NCBI GenBank assembly: GCA_023105745.1
Contig: JALGQZ010000008.1
Location: forward strand, 44,203,618-44,267,617
Reading direction: 5' to 3'
DNA: 64,000 bases
From: Austropuccinia psidii
Taxonomy: Eukaryota > Basidiomycota > Pucciniomycetes > Pucciniales > Sphaerophragmiaceae
Every line of letters begins with the position of its first letter. Position 1 is the stretch's first letter. Below the pieces are notes generated by a model that was given only the letters and a program-made list of their open reading frames with translations, had not been told where the DNA came from and searched no databases. Shown in pieces: positions 23,263 through 34,298 of this stretch. The position numbers and the translations under genes are program-made.

Positions 23263-23412
23263 CATATAGGCATAGTAAATAAGTCTGGAAATAATAATAG
23301 AAACACTGATTTATTTAGTATATGGAAATTACCAAATACACCTGACAATCCTTCCTATGTTCCTGCAAATTCAGAAGCACAAATTCCAATTGAAGGAATT
23401 ATCATAACAAAT
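23263..23412 (+). pseudogene. Gypsy-C pol patch (RNase H-integrase linker)
   Basis: About 150 bp on the + strand reads VNKSGNNNRNTDLFSIWKLP, then [20 protein letters not shown]. It is very close to copy 1 at 8,661-8,795 and runs opposite to the surrounding copy 2. It is fused directly to the truncated A-type LTR. It has no function; it is a transposed or filler fragment. Confidence 0.75.
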
Positions 23413-23963
23413 TAATGAAAAACATTCCATCATTCTTCAGGAATAAAAATTTAGATTCTGAATATTTACTTTATTTTAAGCTTGGATCACTTTTAATTTA
23501 AAGTGGTTGACAGCCATGGCTATTTTGTTCAATTCATCATATACATTTTAAACTGATTTATAAATTTCTGTATGAAGCTTTGATATATATTGTTTCTGTT
23601 GGTTTGTGGTGAATCCATTCTTTAATTAACCCTTTATCATTTTTTAATTTAAAATTTATGAGTTAAGAACCATGAATATATGCACTGATAATAAATGTGC
23701 ATATATTCAGGTTAACTCAGTAAGTATTGTGTTTACAGATGTGAAATGAAAGGGTCATATATGTAGGTTTTGATGGAGAATCCGATAATGTAGCTTATTT
23801 TGAATTATTATCCATTGGCTTCTGAGATAATCAAAAATCTATGCTTCTTTATGGAATTTTTACTTATTTTAAGATTGTATTTTCAATTCTTATTATAAAA
23901 ATAAGGTTTGTAACGTTGTTTTGTTAAGATTTTGTATTTTTGGTAATATCTCTAAGGCTCACA

Positions 23964-24480
23964 ATTTGAATCCATCTTATATTTAATTTGAATTACCTTT
24001 TGAGAATCACATTTAGGCCTTCTTTGGTAATTGAATGACTCAAGAGCTTATCAACATAGGAATCTTTTTCAAATGACTGGGAAATTTGGCTCAGAAACTC
24101 AATGCTTGCTTTCTGATTGTGAATAATCCAGCCCTAAATTCATAATTCCTACATATGAAGAAAATTTTAATAAGGAATTAAATGATTAAAAACCTCAATT
24201 ATTTCCTGGCCTAGTCACATGTACATATGTAGAATACAATAGCAATACTTAAAGATAACTTATAATAATTACAAAAAATGTTATGACAAATGTATAAAGC
24301 AGAATATGTAAAAAACAATTTCTATTGGTTAATAAGCTGTGTAATATGGAATAATCTTCTAACAAAAATCTGCAGATCAATGGCTTGCATTACATGATGA
24401 TAATGACTCACCCAAATTTCAAGTGATACCAGAATGAAATGAGGATTGAAATGTAGAAATTATTTCTGAAAAGGTGAAAT
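23964..24480 (+). pseudogene. PIF/Harbinger transposase relic, C-terminal half
   Basis: This is the continuation of the relic at 12,614-13,010. It reads NDSRAYQHRNLFQM, then QCLLSDCE-SSPKFIIPTYE and NFNKELND, matching the DDE_Tnp_4 pattern (D.R.... yLLGDSGYPL..flI.PY...N..FN). The second catalytic Asp block (LLSDCE for LLGDSGY) is degraded. Further on, CVIWNNLLTKI and DQWLALHDDNDSP match the C-terminal CV.LHN.L..lgD.W phrase. The two halves are separated only by Gypsy-C copy 2. Confidence 0.65.
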
Positions 24481-26064
24481 AATTTACATAAAGTTAATAT
24501 AATACAGTATGAGTTTAAAAATTTTTTTTCACAAAAGAAGTTAGTTTGAAGAAATAAAAATATAGTGAAATCATGTTGAAGTCATTTTTCAAATGTTTTC
24601 CCAAATGGCAATAGTCATTTTCAACCCCCACTGATTAATCTCACTTTGTTTTGAATTGATTTTTTTTTCTTGCTTATTAGAAAGGGAGAAATAAAAGTAA
24701 TCTTTAATTTGTTGGGTAAGTTAATTTAATTTTCTTTTTTTATTTCTATATTAATAAAGGTTATTGGGTTAAACGTAATCAGAATGTCTCATTTTATTTC
24801 ATAAATTTACAAAGGAAACATAATGAAACAAATTTTCAAAGAAAACTAATTGATAAAAATGTTTCAAAAAACCTCATTTTTTAGAAATCTTACAAAAAAA
24901 TACTTTAGCATTCAAATATTTAAAAATTTAAGAAATATTTGATTCTTATGAAAAAAGGCCTGCTCATTCATGGAATTAATTTATTTTGTTTTGAAAGAAT
25001 AATCAACGTTAAAAGCCTTGTTAAATTATATATTTTTTTCCATCAAACTGTAAATAAAAATACACAGACAATCAAAACAATAACAAAATTCAAGAAAAGT
25101 TTTCTTTCATTTTAAAGAGCTTGATCAGTGAGGAATCTATGATTTTTGTTGGCTATCTGAATTGTTTTTTCAAAGAAAATAGTAAAAGAATTATACAAAT
25201 TTTTTTAAACAATTTTTATATTTTTTATTTTTAAAAATCACCAAGAAATAGGCAAATGCAATAAATTAATTTTTTTTGAATAAAATTGATCATTCATTTT
25301 TTTTGAATTTCTTACCAATTCAAACAAATTTAGGAAAAAAATTCAAATTTCTCTGCTCATTCCAAAACAGAGTTCTCATCAGACTACTTATTAGTCAAGA
25401 TAGGAATAATTATTTACCTTTCATTTCAATTGCAGTTGATTTCAATTTTTGATTAATTTTTTTTGAGATAAAGTAATAATTAAATTTTGTCCATAATTTT
25501 AGTTTTAATTTCAAAACAACAAATATCAGTGAGTAATCCTTTTAGACTACTCCCTATTCAACAAAAAACTGTTCTCTTTATTGTTAATTTTATTTTTACT
25601 CACTGTATTTAAATATTGTTTTCTTTTCAAAAATGTCATTCTTAAATTTTTTTTAGAATTCCTTTTTTTAATATAAATAAAAGAAATTACAACTGGTGAG
25701 TAATCCTCTCAGATTTCTCACTATTACAAAAACATCAGATTTCTTGAATGCTTATTCTAATATTCCTCCTTACAATTTTATCTTGTTTTTATTCCTTTTT
25801 AAAGGAAATTGCTTGTTAAATTTTTTGAAAATTTCGAATGATCTTAGGGATGTCAAAGAAAAAGTTTTAAAATTGTGCATAATCCTTTAATATTAATCAC
25901 TGTTAATAAAAAAACCAATCCCTTCATTTTTTGTTTCATTTGTAATATTTTGAGTTTAATTTTGGGTATATATTACTAAACAAATTGACCTTTGAATTTT
26001 TGCAAAATTGCTTTTCTCTTGAGATAAAGTGAAAAATTCAGAATGGTGAGTGGGAAGTACTTAT
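24481..26064. repeat. AT-rich DNA with weak ~165-180 bp periodicity
   Basis: No gene is visible. A phrase like GAGTAATCCTTTTAGACTAC, then TC-CTATT, recurs in degenerate form at about 25,371, 25,531, 25,697 and 25,879, and GAATGGTGAGTG follows at 26,041. The spacing is 160-182 bp. The units between the anchors are poorly conserved, so an old satellite is possible but not established. Confidence 0.3.
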
Positions 26065-26990
26065 GTAAGGTTTGGATATGAAACTTTGATTAAAAAGCAA
26101 GTACTTTTCCTGTCCTCAACATTTGTATAAGGTAAAATTGTTTTAAAATAGTATAAAATAAGATTTCTAAAAGAAAACACACCAATTTTATTATTTTTAA
26201 CTTTGAAAGTATAAAAATATAATATTATACAGACTTCTTCTTTTACCAAAGATAAAATTTTATCCCAAAAATACTCTAAAAGAGATATTTAAAGCTAAAA
26301 AAGGGAAATTCTTCAAGAGCAATTTCAATTGGAATCAATTGAGGAAAGGACTGCAAGAACTTAATTAAGGAATAAAATATTTGAAAGTAATTCTAAAGAG
26401 AAAACATGCCCAAAAGTTACCAGAGTGGATTTGGAAACAAAGTGACAAAGTTAACAGTGATGAAAGATGCTTTAATTCACTTATGAGGTGGTTCAAGGGG
26501 TAAAAATGATTATAAGAGTTACAAAAAATGATTATAATGGTTTTTCACGTGGTTGAAAGGTTCAAAATGATATAAAAGGGGTGTTTTGAATCTTTTATTG
26601 ATTGGTTTAGCAGTGTTTAAACTAATTATAAAAGGAAAAGATTCTAACATGAAGAGAAAAGTGGGGCAAAGAAGACATTGTTTTTTATACATCACTTTTC
26701 TTACTCCAAAAGTAAAATTTACTCTTGTAAGTAGTGGAAAACACTGTGACAGCAGAAAAGCCAATTATGGCATCATTGAACCCTGGTTTAGACCAAAAAA
26801 GGGCTGAGTTGAGCCATTTTTGGCTGTTTTTAGTCATTTTAGACCCTTAAATCAGCCATTTCTATAGTAATACCTGGTCTAGAGCCTTAAAAACACATCA
26901 GAATGTGTTTAAGAGACGTAGAAACCAGTTAAAACAGTTTATAATAGGATTGTTTTTAGCTTAAGGGTAGTTTTACCCTCTTGGTAACAG
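26065..26990. repeat. LTR-like fragment related to Gypsy-C
   Basis: It begins TGTAAGGTTTGGATATGAAAC, almost the + strand edge of the Gypsy-C LTR (TGTAAGGTTTGACTATGAAAC). The next 60 bp (CAAGTACTTTTCCTGTCCTC) resembles a stretch at about 38,315. The far edge was not found. The frames at 26,519-26,807 show no recognisable domain. Confidence 0.35.
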
Positions 26991-27025
26991 TTAAAACTGC
27001 CCTGGTTGGTAACAAAACCACATCA

Positions 27026-27223
27026 TGTCACATTGATGCCAGAAACCATAAACAAGAACTTGAGCTCTCCACTCAGGGTCATGTCGGAACAGGAGGTTCC
27101 CCACCACCACCACCATGACTAGACCCTAGGTTTCTTGATTGCGCAATCATCACAACTGAGCAGAAAAGGCTACAAGATCAAGGTTGAATTTCTTTGATCT
27201 TTTTCTGGTATTATAGGTCACAG
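27026..27223. repeat. ~196-bp direct repeat, copy 1
   Basis: It starts TGTCACATTGATGCC and ends TATTATAGGTCACAG. The partner is at 27,453-27,647. The copies differ by one CAC triplet and scattered substitutions. This copy contains a perfect palindrome TGATTGCGCAATCA. The arrangement, two terminal repeats around 229 bp, resembles a very small LTR element (TRIM), but no clear polypurine tract, primer site or target duplication was found. Confidence 0.65.
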
Positions 27224-27452
27224 TACCCCCGGGGTAGGAAGCACTGCATCCCAAAGTGCACTAACACTGATGGGCAACCCTGCTCTCAATCAGGGGCATC
27301 AGCTACACAACAGGCCAGTATAAGGAGCCATAAGGGTTATTGGGTCATCACTCCCAAGCCCTTTCTGCCAACAGGTTTGAAACCCCCAAATTTTGCAATG
27401 TGTCATCCCTCACAATTGTGAAATCCACCCATGACAGTAAACCTTGATCTTC
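27224..27452. other. Spacer between the ~196-bp direct repeats
   Basis: This 229-bp segment is less AT-rich than its surroundings. A 75-codon frame crosses from the left repeat into it (27,194-27,421), with no recognisable domain. Confidence 0.4.
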
Positions 27453-27647
27453 TGTCACATTGATGCCAGAAACCATAAAAAAGCACTTGAGCTCTCCACT
27501 CAGGGTCATGTTGGAACAGGCAGTTCCCCACCACCACCATTACTAGACCCTAGGTTGCTTGATTTTTCAATCATCACAACTGAGCAGAAAAGGCTACAAT
27601 ATCAAGGTTGAATTTCCTTGATCTTTTTCTGGTATTATAGGTCACAG
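27453..27647. repeat. ~196-bp direct repeat, copy 2
   Basis: This is the partner of 27,026-27,223, with the same ends. The palindrome is decayed here to TGATTTTTCAATCA. Confidence 0.65.
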
Positions 27648-27689
27648 CTCAACCATCTGTGACACTTTCCACTTGTTGAATGAGACATT

Positions 27690-28745
27690 TTCATTCAAAA
27701 GCCATTAGAGTGTGTGAAGGCTTACCTTTCTTTTTCTTTCTATAATTTTTATTTGGAAAGTCTTCCTTCCTTGGTTTGTGATTTCCTTTGCTTTGAGTGG
27801 TTGCTATTCTTTCATCCTCAGTATCCACCCTTATTTCTCTTGATTAACCTGCATGACTCATCCTTTGGTTGAAGGAATATTCATAATTATTGTCACTGAA
27901 CTTCTTGTTATATACAAATGGTGGAATTGAATTAAATTCATCACCAGCCATTGGAACCTTTAGTCACAAATTTCAACAACTAAGTGAAAATGATAATACT
28001 AACACACTTCTATTGTAGCCTTAGATAGTATGTTCTTGCACTTAGGTTCCATAAAGAAAATTCTTACATACAGAAATAAAAATTACTTACCTTTATGGAG
28101 AATTACTCCAGGATTCCCCTCAAAGATACCACTTTGATTCAGGTTTTTCAATCGTCTTTCTCTTTGCTTAAAATCAGCCCTATTTTCCTATCCCACAAGA
28201 ACCTGGAAGCTTTTTGGCAGATTAAGCATTGCCTTTCACTTTACTCAAAAGGAAATCTTTACTCCATTGACTTTGCACTAGGATTAGGGAGGAATTCATG
28301 TGGAAAAGTGCATAGTGTATTAGGAAGTACTAAATCAGTTGGTGTTCTTTCTGGTACCAAGGAAATGGTAGTTTGTGCATTTTTTGGCTGTGGAGAATTT
28401 ATAGTGACTTAGATACTTTTTATTGACAAAGCTGTGGTGGCTTGAGCTGTGACATTTTTGGAATTAGTTTTGCAACAAGCTTCATTAGTAGAGGAAGAAA
28501 TAGTTGTTGTAAGAGGGCTTTTAGGACTAATTCGGGAGTGAACTTTGTAATTTTTTAGACCATATTCACTATCAGAGTAATGAGCTTATTTTTAACGATT
28601 TTTTATTTCTTTAGAAGATGAATTGAGGATAAAAATACTACAGTAATATATTCAAGCTAATATATCAGCTCGGTTCTTTTCTGAATCAGAGTAATATCAG
28701 ATAAATATGTTTGAAAAATACAATAGAGAAATTAAATCATTAAGC
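27690..28745 (-). pseudogene. Decayed intron-containing coding relic
   Basis: Unidentified. Reading on the - strand from about 28,745, one frame gives YYSDSEKNRADILA, AHYSDSEYGLKNYKVHSRIS, a Ser/Thr-rich linker (SPLTTTISSSTNEACC), LVPERTPTDLVLPNTLCTFP and SERQCLICQKASRFLWDRK, with at least seven stops. At 28,090-28,085 a GTAAGT donor follows; a plausible acceptor lies at 27,959-27,958 (CTAAAG), in phase with MAGDEFNSIPPFVYNKKFSD and the basic RKEDFPNKNYRKKKKGK. The texture is that of a real former protein, perhaps the second gene of a DNA transposon, since a Tnp2 relic lies 1.3 kb away in divergent orientation. Confidence 0.4.
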
Positions 28746-30013
28746 CAATTTTTTTCTAAATTTTAAACAGGAATAAGTTTGGGAATCTTTATACAGAAAT
28801 ATGGTGAGTTCCTCCACTTTTTGTGTAAAACATCACTGAGAGAAATACCAACATCTCACAGAATATTTCCTTCATTTGAAAGGAAAATAATTTTAGGTTT
28901 CAACTAGATTCCACAAACATCACCAAATAGTATTCATTAGCCCTCTTTCTTTTCAAATTCCAATGATTTTCCAAATTTTCCTTAATTATAAGAATATAAA
29001 TCAATATATTTCCTATACCTGTATCATGGAATATTTCAGAATTATTTTCATAAAAATTATACATCACCTCTTTAAAAAAGGAAAAATATTTCAGATAAAA
29101 GTTTATCATAGCCAAATTCACTTTATAACTACTCTAAAGCTCCATTCCCCTTCTACACTCGAACATGATGCCCACCACTTTACTTCCACTCTAAATAATT
29201 ATGTCTTAGAATTTTAAATCTATAAATTGAAAGTATTTTTTCAGGATTTATTTATTCTGGAACAATGACAGACATTTCTTTAACCTTATTCCCCTTTCAA
29301 CCCCTCCTCATTAGCATTCCACAAATTAGGTATTAACTCCTAAAGCTCAGCCAGCTTCTTAAAATTGAATACCATCCTCCACTGGTCCACTTCATCTTTC
29401 CCTCATATATAAATAGTTAGTACACTTTTTTCTCAATTGATCACTCCCCTAAACTATCCTATATAAATTATATATAGTTCTAAAATATTTCAGCCATATC
29501 TATCATTTCTGCGATAATTACCACCTTCTATTATTCCTCAATACATGTATTCATGTGTAAATAATGCTCAGCTCAAACACACTACTCTATTGAGGTTGAT
29601 TGGAAAGTAGTTGCATTCACACCTTTCAAATATCAACAGAATATTATAAATTCCATATTAACCATTTAACTAATGTATAATCCAGACATACCTATTTCAA
29701 AATTAGGATCTCAGAACACTGCAATTCTATTGGATCATGTTTTCCAAATCATAATTCTCAATTAACAAAGATAACATCCTCCACTGTAGTGTGCCCCAAT
29801 TGGATTAAAAAGAAATCACATACCTGGTGTAAATAAATTCCCCCACAGGACCTTAGAATTATAATCCATTAAATTTTATCTCAAAACAATTATATAGCTC
29901 ATGGGGCTTCATTCATTCTTAACCCTTCCCTGAAGCTACTTATCAATTCAAGTGTCTCAAGCTTGGGTGGTCACCCTAATTCTGGATTCAATATACTTCA
30001 ATCTCCCAGAACC
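28746..30013. other. Unassigned AT-rich DNA upstream of Tnp2
   Basis: No domain was recognised. Its position suggests it holds the degraded N-terminal part or 5' region of the Tnp2 transposon; short frames at 28,900-29,217 carry no supporting motif. Confidence 0.3.
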
Positions 30014-31880
30014 ATAATTGAAAATCTACAATTGGATCTTATGATGGAAAACTATATATTTTGTCCCCACTTTTCTTTTATTGATAATCTCACTGAATCT
30101 TTAACCACTTACCAATTCCACTTTCACTTATATCATTAACTCAATGATTATTATCTTTCTTGCACACAATCATTAGGTTACTTCATTAATTTATTTGAAC
30201 CCTACACCCAGAACACATAAATCAAGAAGAAATTCATCCCAAAAGACTTTTCATTCAAAAACCTTTTATAATATGGCTGAAAAGATCTTTTCATCATTTT
30301 GGAATAATGGAAATTCTGAATCAAAATCAACAATACCAGAAACCTGAATATTCTTGAAAAGGTGACATATGTGATGGTTTGGTCTGGAAATGCTTCACTG
30401 GAACCAGAAATATCAATGAACCCCATTTTGAATTTGGGGTTTATTGGAATTCTTGATTTATTCTTATTTTTTTATGCACATGGAAAGTCAGAATGCTTGT
30501 CTAGCATTGGTCCTATAATGCTCATTTTCCTTCATCTCCCTGAAAATGAAAGTTCAAATCTGGAGAACTTCTGTTTCTCTTAAATCATACCTGTAAAAGA
30601 GGATTTAACTCCCTTTAAATTCCAATTATCAAGGAGCTGAAGTAGCTGTGGAAATTATTCCACTTTTCACCAAATTAAATGGGTCCTTCATTATCTTTCA
30701 TTTTTGTTTTCATCCTCCTGTCCATGCTGAATTTTGTTTCCATGTGCAATCTGAAAGGATCTCTTTCTTATTCAGAAAACCACTTTTGTAATTTTTTCTG
30801 TATTAAAAAGGCCCAGATTGAATAAATTGGTACTCATATTCACTATACATTCTCATAAAAAATCCATAAATTAATTACTGAAAAATGGCTTCAGGCAACC
30901 CCAAGTCAATTCCAAGGAGTTTTCACTGAGAATGAAGTATTATATCATATTTTTTTAATACCTTCCCTATTTGGATTCAACAATAATGTTAAATCTTGAT
31001 ACAATACATAATTTGATAGTTTTATTTTTGAAGGATCATTCATCTTTAAAATTATGTATTCTTGAGCCCAAATCAAAATTATATTATTGGGTCCCACAAA
31101 AAATCAGCTCACACTAGCTTTTCAGACTTAGACTATATTACTTTAAACAGATCTCTTGATTAAACTGCATTGAGATAGACCCATTCCCTGAGAAACTATT
31201 CTCAAATACAAACATATTTTTCACTCTCCACTACTTCAAACCATCCAGATTACTTTCAAATTCCCCCTCACCTCACATATAAAATTCATCCAGTATCTTA
31301 GAATATTTGTTCTCATTTGATTCAGATTACATGAATCCCCCTCTGAGTTAGATATCAGTACACCCACTGATCACCAGTTCAAGCTTTAGGCGCAAGATTT
31401 TATTGGAAAATTAGTTCTGATTCCATATTTTTATAATTATAAGAAAGATTTCCCTTAAAATGGGTTTCTCCTCTCATGGTAGTCTACAAGCTGCCAAATT
31501 GGATTTCTTATACAAGGCCTATATTCCATTTCTAATTCCTAGTCAAAAGATTTAATTCAATGAAAATAATTTCTCAATACCCAAAAAAAGAGGATTAAAT
31601 AAGAAGAACTTTAAAATGAACTATTAAAGAATAAATTCTATTTGATTAGTTCTATCAAAATCTCAGCTAGCTGTGCTGTGTCAATAGATGATGCAACTGA
31701 ATTTTCTGAACATTGGAAAAATGTTTTCCCCTCAAATAAACAACTTTTCTACATTCAGAAAAGTATACCAAATTATTATTTTTCCAATCATATTCCAGAA
31801 CTCTTTCAATTTGTGGGGCCATGATAGGACTCAGCCATATTGAAATATAAGCACTTTATTGTAGTATTTGAAAAGAATAC
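30014..31880 (+). pseudogene. Tnp2-type (CACTA-like) transposase relic
   Basis: Read through many stops on the + strand, the order follows the Tnp2 transposases common in rusts: IIENLQLDLMMENY near 30,014; SIGPIMLIFLHLPENESSNL then ENF (about 30,503-30,575); SENHFCNFFCIKKAQIE (30,770-30,830), equivalent to the SHSGNHFC-FC zinc-like motif; YLDSTIMLNLDTIHNLI (about 30,967-31,017), the acidic block of the core; and SIPNYYFSNHIPELFQFVGP (about 31,764-31,823). The enzyme would cut and move a CACTA-type DNA transposon. It is dead here. Terminal inverted repeats were not found. Confidence 0.7.
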
Positions 31881-32384
31881 AACAAAGAAAAAAGATATTT
31901 TTATTAAAGAGGATCTATCTATTTTCATTAAAAACATGAACTAAATATTCATGACTTACTTTCATATTGAATAGATGATTTTTATAAAACCTTACTTCAA
32001 CATGTATTTTGATGTGTCAACTTTTCTGTACTCCTGAAATCCCCATTGGCCCCATCCAATAGAATGCAAATTTTGAAATCCCAACCTCCTTCAAAGTTGA
32101 AACACACTTCCATTAAAAACCCATTTATTATTCACTGATTTATTGCTTGAAGAATCTCCATCAAACAAGAGTAATATCTCCTTTTATTAGCTTAGACAGT
32201 CTATTAATATCCATACGTCATCCCACCCCAATGGTTTTTCACTATGGTATTTTCCAATCTCAAACATTAATATCAAAAACAATATATCCTTAACCAGAAA
32301 CAAAAAAATAACAATATTTTGATATATTTTTTGAGGAGAATTCCATTTCAATTTTGTATTATTGATAGCATTTTTGTTATCTCT
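31881..32384. other. Unassigned AT-rich DNA within or after Tnp2
   Basis: This is probably the degraded C-terminal region of the Tnp2 gene; no motif can be read. Confidence 0.3.
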
Positions 32385-32570
32385 GAGCCACCTTGCATGC
32401 TGAACAATACCTTTTTAATCTTAAAGAGCTTCAAGATTTATTAAAGTTTTTTACTATAGTAGCCCCAGCTCAATATTTTAAGTCTGTTGGCTTTGAAAAT
32501 GAACAGGTAGTTATTTATGAAGATTAAATTGAGTTTCACTTTGTATCTTATTATAACAAATTGATTTAAT
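32385..32570 (+). pseudogene. Coding fragment, possible Tnp2 C-terminus
   Basis: An almost open + frame reads AEQYLFNLKELQDLLKFFTI then VAPAQYFKSVGFENEQVVIY and, after one stop, IEFHFVSYYNKLI. It lies about 500 bp downstream of the last Tnp2 motif in the same orientation, which fits the long C-terminal tail of these proteins. I do not recognise a domain in it. Confidence 0.3.
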
Positions 32571-32759
32571 GTGGACTTCTTTCAATGGTAAAACCCTTAT
32601 TTCATTATATCTAGTAAATTTTATTTTAGCTTAAAATATAGTGACACATAAAGGAAATTCTCTTACATTTATGAACATTTTTTCTTGCAAAATAACTGCC
32701 TTGAAAATTCTTGAAATGAAGTTTCCCTGGTGACCAGTCAAGGCCCTCAATTTTGCATA

Positions 32760-34005
32760 TGACTATATTCTTTTCATTGTAAAATTCCCCCATGTTCAAT
32801 TTGAGTACAGTGGCATGCCAGAATATGTCAGTCATTTTAAATTTGAAAATATCACATTCTTTCAAATTTCACAATTCTTCTGTCCTCATACAAAGAGCCA
32901 TGTTTACCTACATGTCACATTCAGACAGAAAAATTTCTTCCATGGAATCTTTATGTGTATGTATTCCACACATAATCAACCCTTCACATCATTTGAGCTT
33001 GGTGTGATTTTCTCACACAGAAATCCAAAACCCCATGTGGCTGGTTGCACCTGTGCCACATTTTCCCAGTGGATCATTGTATGACAAAGGTAAGTCGCAC
33101 ACCCTTCCTGTGAATTGAATATCTATTCCAAATGCAGTTAATCATGCTGTGTTCTTTCATTTCCTATTCAGACATACCTTTAGGTCTGTTCATAGTATAC
33201 CTTCAGATGAGTATAATCATGTCACATTAATTCCGGCATCTTTTCGTTTTATATATCTTTCCATATGGGCCCATGGATGTGTAAAAAGGGAAAGGTTTCT
33301 ATGTCTTCAGTTTCTAACTTGAAAATAGCAAATTTACATGTATGAAAATTTGGTATTAGATTTGTTAGGGCTCTCACCTATATTGTCCACTTAGAAGTGG
33401 GATATTGATTATAATATTTGAGCACATGTGTAGAAATTATTACCATATTCAGATGATCAAATGACAGGAAGGGTGAAAGAAAAGAAATAAAACTATATCA
33501 CTGTATATCACAGATAAATACAAACATTATATAAAACCTTTACAAGCTCCAAATCATTCAAATCATTACAAATACAGCAAGAATGAAATTTTTATTTCAA
33601 CAAGAAAAAATGTACTAAGAAACAAAGTAAAACCACATTATTATTATTTTTATTTTTATTTTGATGTTTTTTTAATTCCACATTGATTTTTTTACAAAAT
33701 GTTATTTAATTCAATGGATATGTGTCCACTTCCTTATTAATAAGTGTTTTGAATTCTTACTGATATTCATTTTTCAATTTCTGGTGTCAGAAAAGGTAAA
33801 ATCATATGGGGAAATTTGTAATTTTCCATAAATACTTGTTGAATTACCTCCTTGACATGTTCATTTGGAACTGCAGATGTTTTTTAATGTGCGATCATTA
33901 CAAACCTTGGGCTGGTGGGATTGGGGGAAGGTAATGGTGTGAAGACGAAGCAGGGGAATTAATCTCAGTGGAGGTCACAGGATAAAAAATCTCAGTGGAA
34001 GTCAC
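32760..34005. repeat. Repeat family D, copy III (left part)
   Basis: It carries the D phrases in the same order as copy I: GTGGCATGCCAGAATATG (32,810), ATAATCAACCCTTCACATC, TGTGGCTGGTTGCACCTGTG (33,037), AAGTCGCACACCCTTCC (33,093), GGGCCCATGG (33,268), GTGTCAGAAAAGGTAAA (33,785), TTGGGGGAAGG (33,921), ATCTCAGTGGAGGTCACAGG (33,961). It is interrupted at GTCAC (34,001-34,005) by a gag-only LTR element and resumes at 35,673. Confidence 0.55.
34001..34005. repeat. Target-site duplication GTCAC (left)
   Basis: GTCAC lies directly left of the element and is repeated at 35,673-35,677 on the right. Confidence 0.95.
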
Positions 34006-34271
34006 TGTTGAGTATACGATAGCTAAGCGACGACGACGACGATATTAGTGAATTATTCTCTTATATTTCATACTCTTAAATGACAACAAGCTACTGCCTC
34101 TTTAAATACTAAAGAGTACAGCGTTGATACAGAATAAATATACAGTACAATAAGGCAAGTAATAAATGTAGTATTCTTTTGTTCAATACAAAAGTACAAA
34201 TAATAAAAGTAGAAATAAATTGTAAAAGGAAAAAGGTGAAAAGCACCGTTCAACGGTGGAATACTCCAACA
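34006..34271 (-). repeat. Gag-only element 3' LTR
   Basis: 266 bp. Sense starts TGTTGGAGTATTCC and ends CGTATACTCAACA. It carries the near-terminal palindrome CACCGTTGAACGGTG and a CGT-CGT-CGTCG stretch. It is identical to the 5' LTR by eye. Confidence 0.95.
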
Positions 34272-34283
34272 CGCCCCCTCACT
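34272..34283 (-). other. Polypurine tract of the gag-only element
   Basis: Sense AGTGAGGGGGCG lies immediately before the 3' LTR start TGTTGG, the expected place and composition for the plus-strand primer. Confidence 0.75.
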
Positions 34284-34298
34284 GTTGACGGTGGATGG

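Larger units (their letters stand above)
13011..23963 (-). mobile_element. Gypsy-C copy 2, complete but decayed Ty3/gypsy
   Basis: A full-length element on the - strand bounded by two LTRs that both start TGTAAGGTTTGACTATGAAACAA on the + strand (13,011 and 21,811) and end near GGCTGA (14,701) and GGCTCACA (23,963). The internal 7.1 kb holds gag, protease, reverse transcriptase, RNase H and integrase relics in the family order. The element is inserted in a Harbinger transposase relic. Its 5' LTR has received an A-type LTR fragment. Numerous stops and frameshifts mean it is dead. Confidence 0.85.
21811..23963 (-). repeat. Gypsy-C copy 2 5' LTR, interrupted
   Basis: The LTR runs 21,811-22,300, is interrupted by an A-type LTR fragment and a pol patch (22,301-23,412), and resumes about 23,413-23,963. 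Both flanks align with the 3' LTR (13,011-14,701). Compared with that LTR, roughly 0.8 kb of its middle is missing at the interruption, so a deletion accompanied or followed the insertion. Confidence 0.75.

Noticed and set aside
13011..23963. Mutation pattern of the Gypsy-C copies as RIP (repeat-induced C-to-T change)
   Set aside because: The copies are AT-rich, but I cannot compute dinucleotide bias, and several inactivating changes seen (for example Asp to Tyr, Ser to stop) are not C-to-T. A RIP index on aligned copies would decide.
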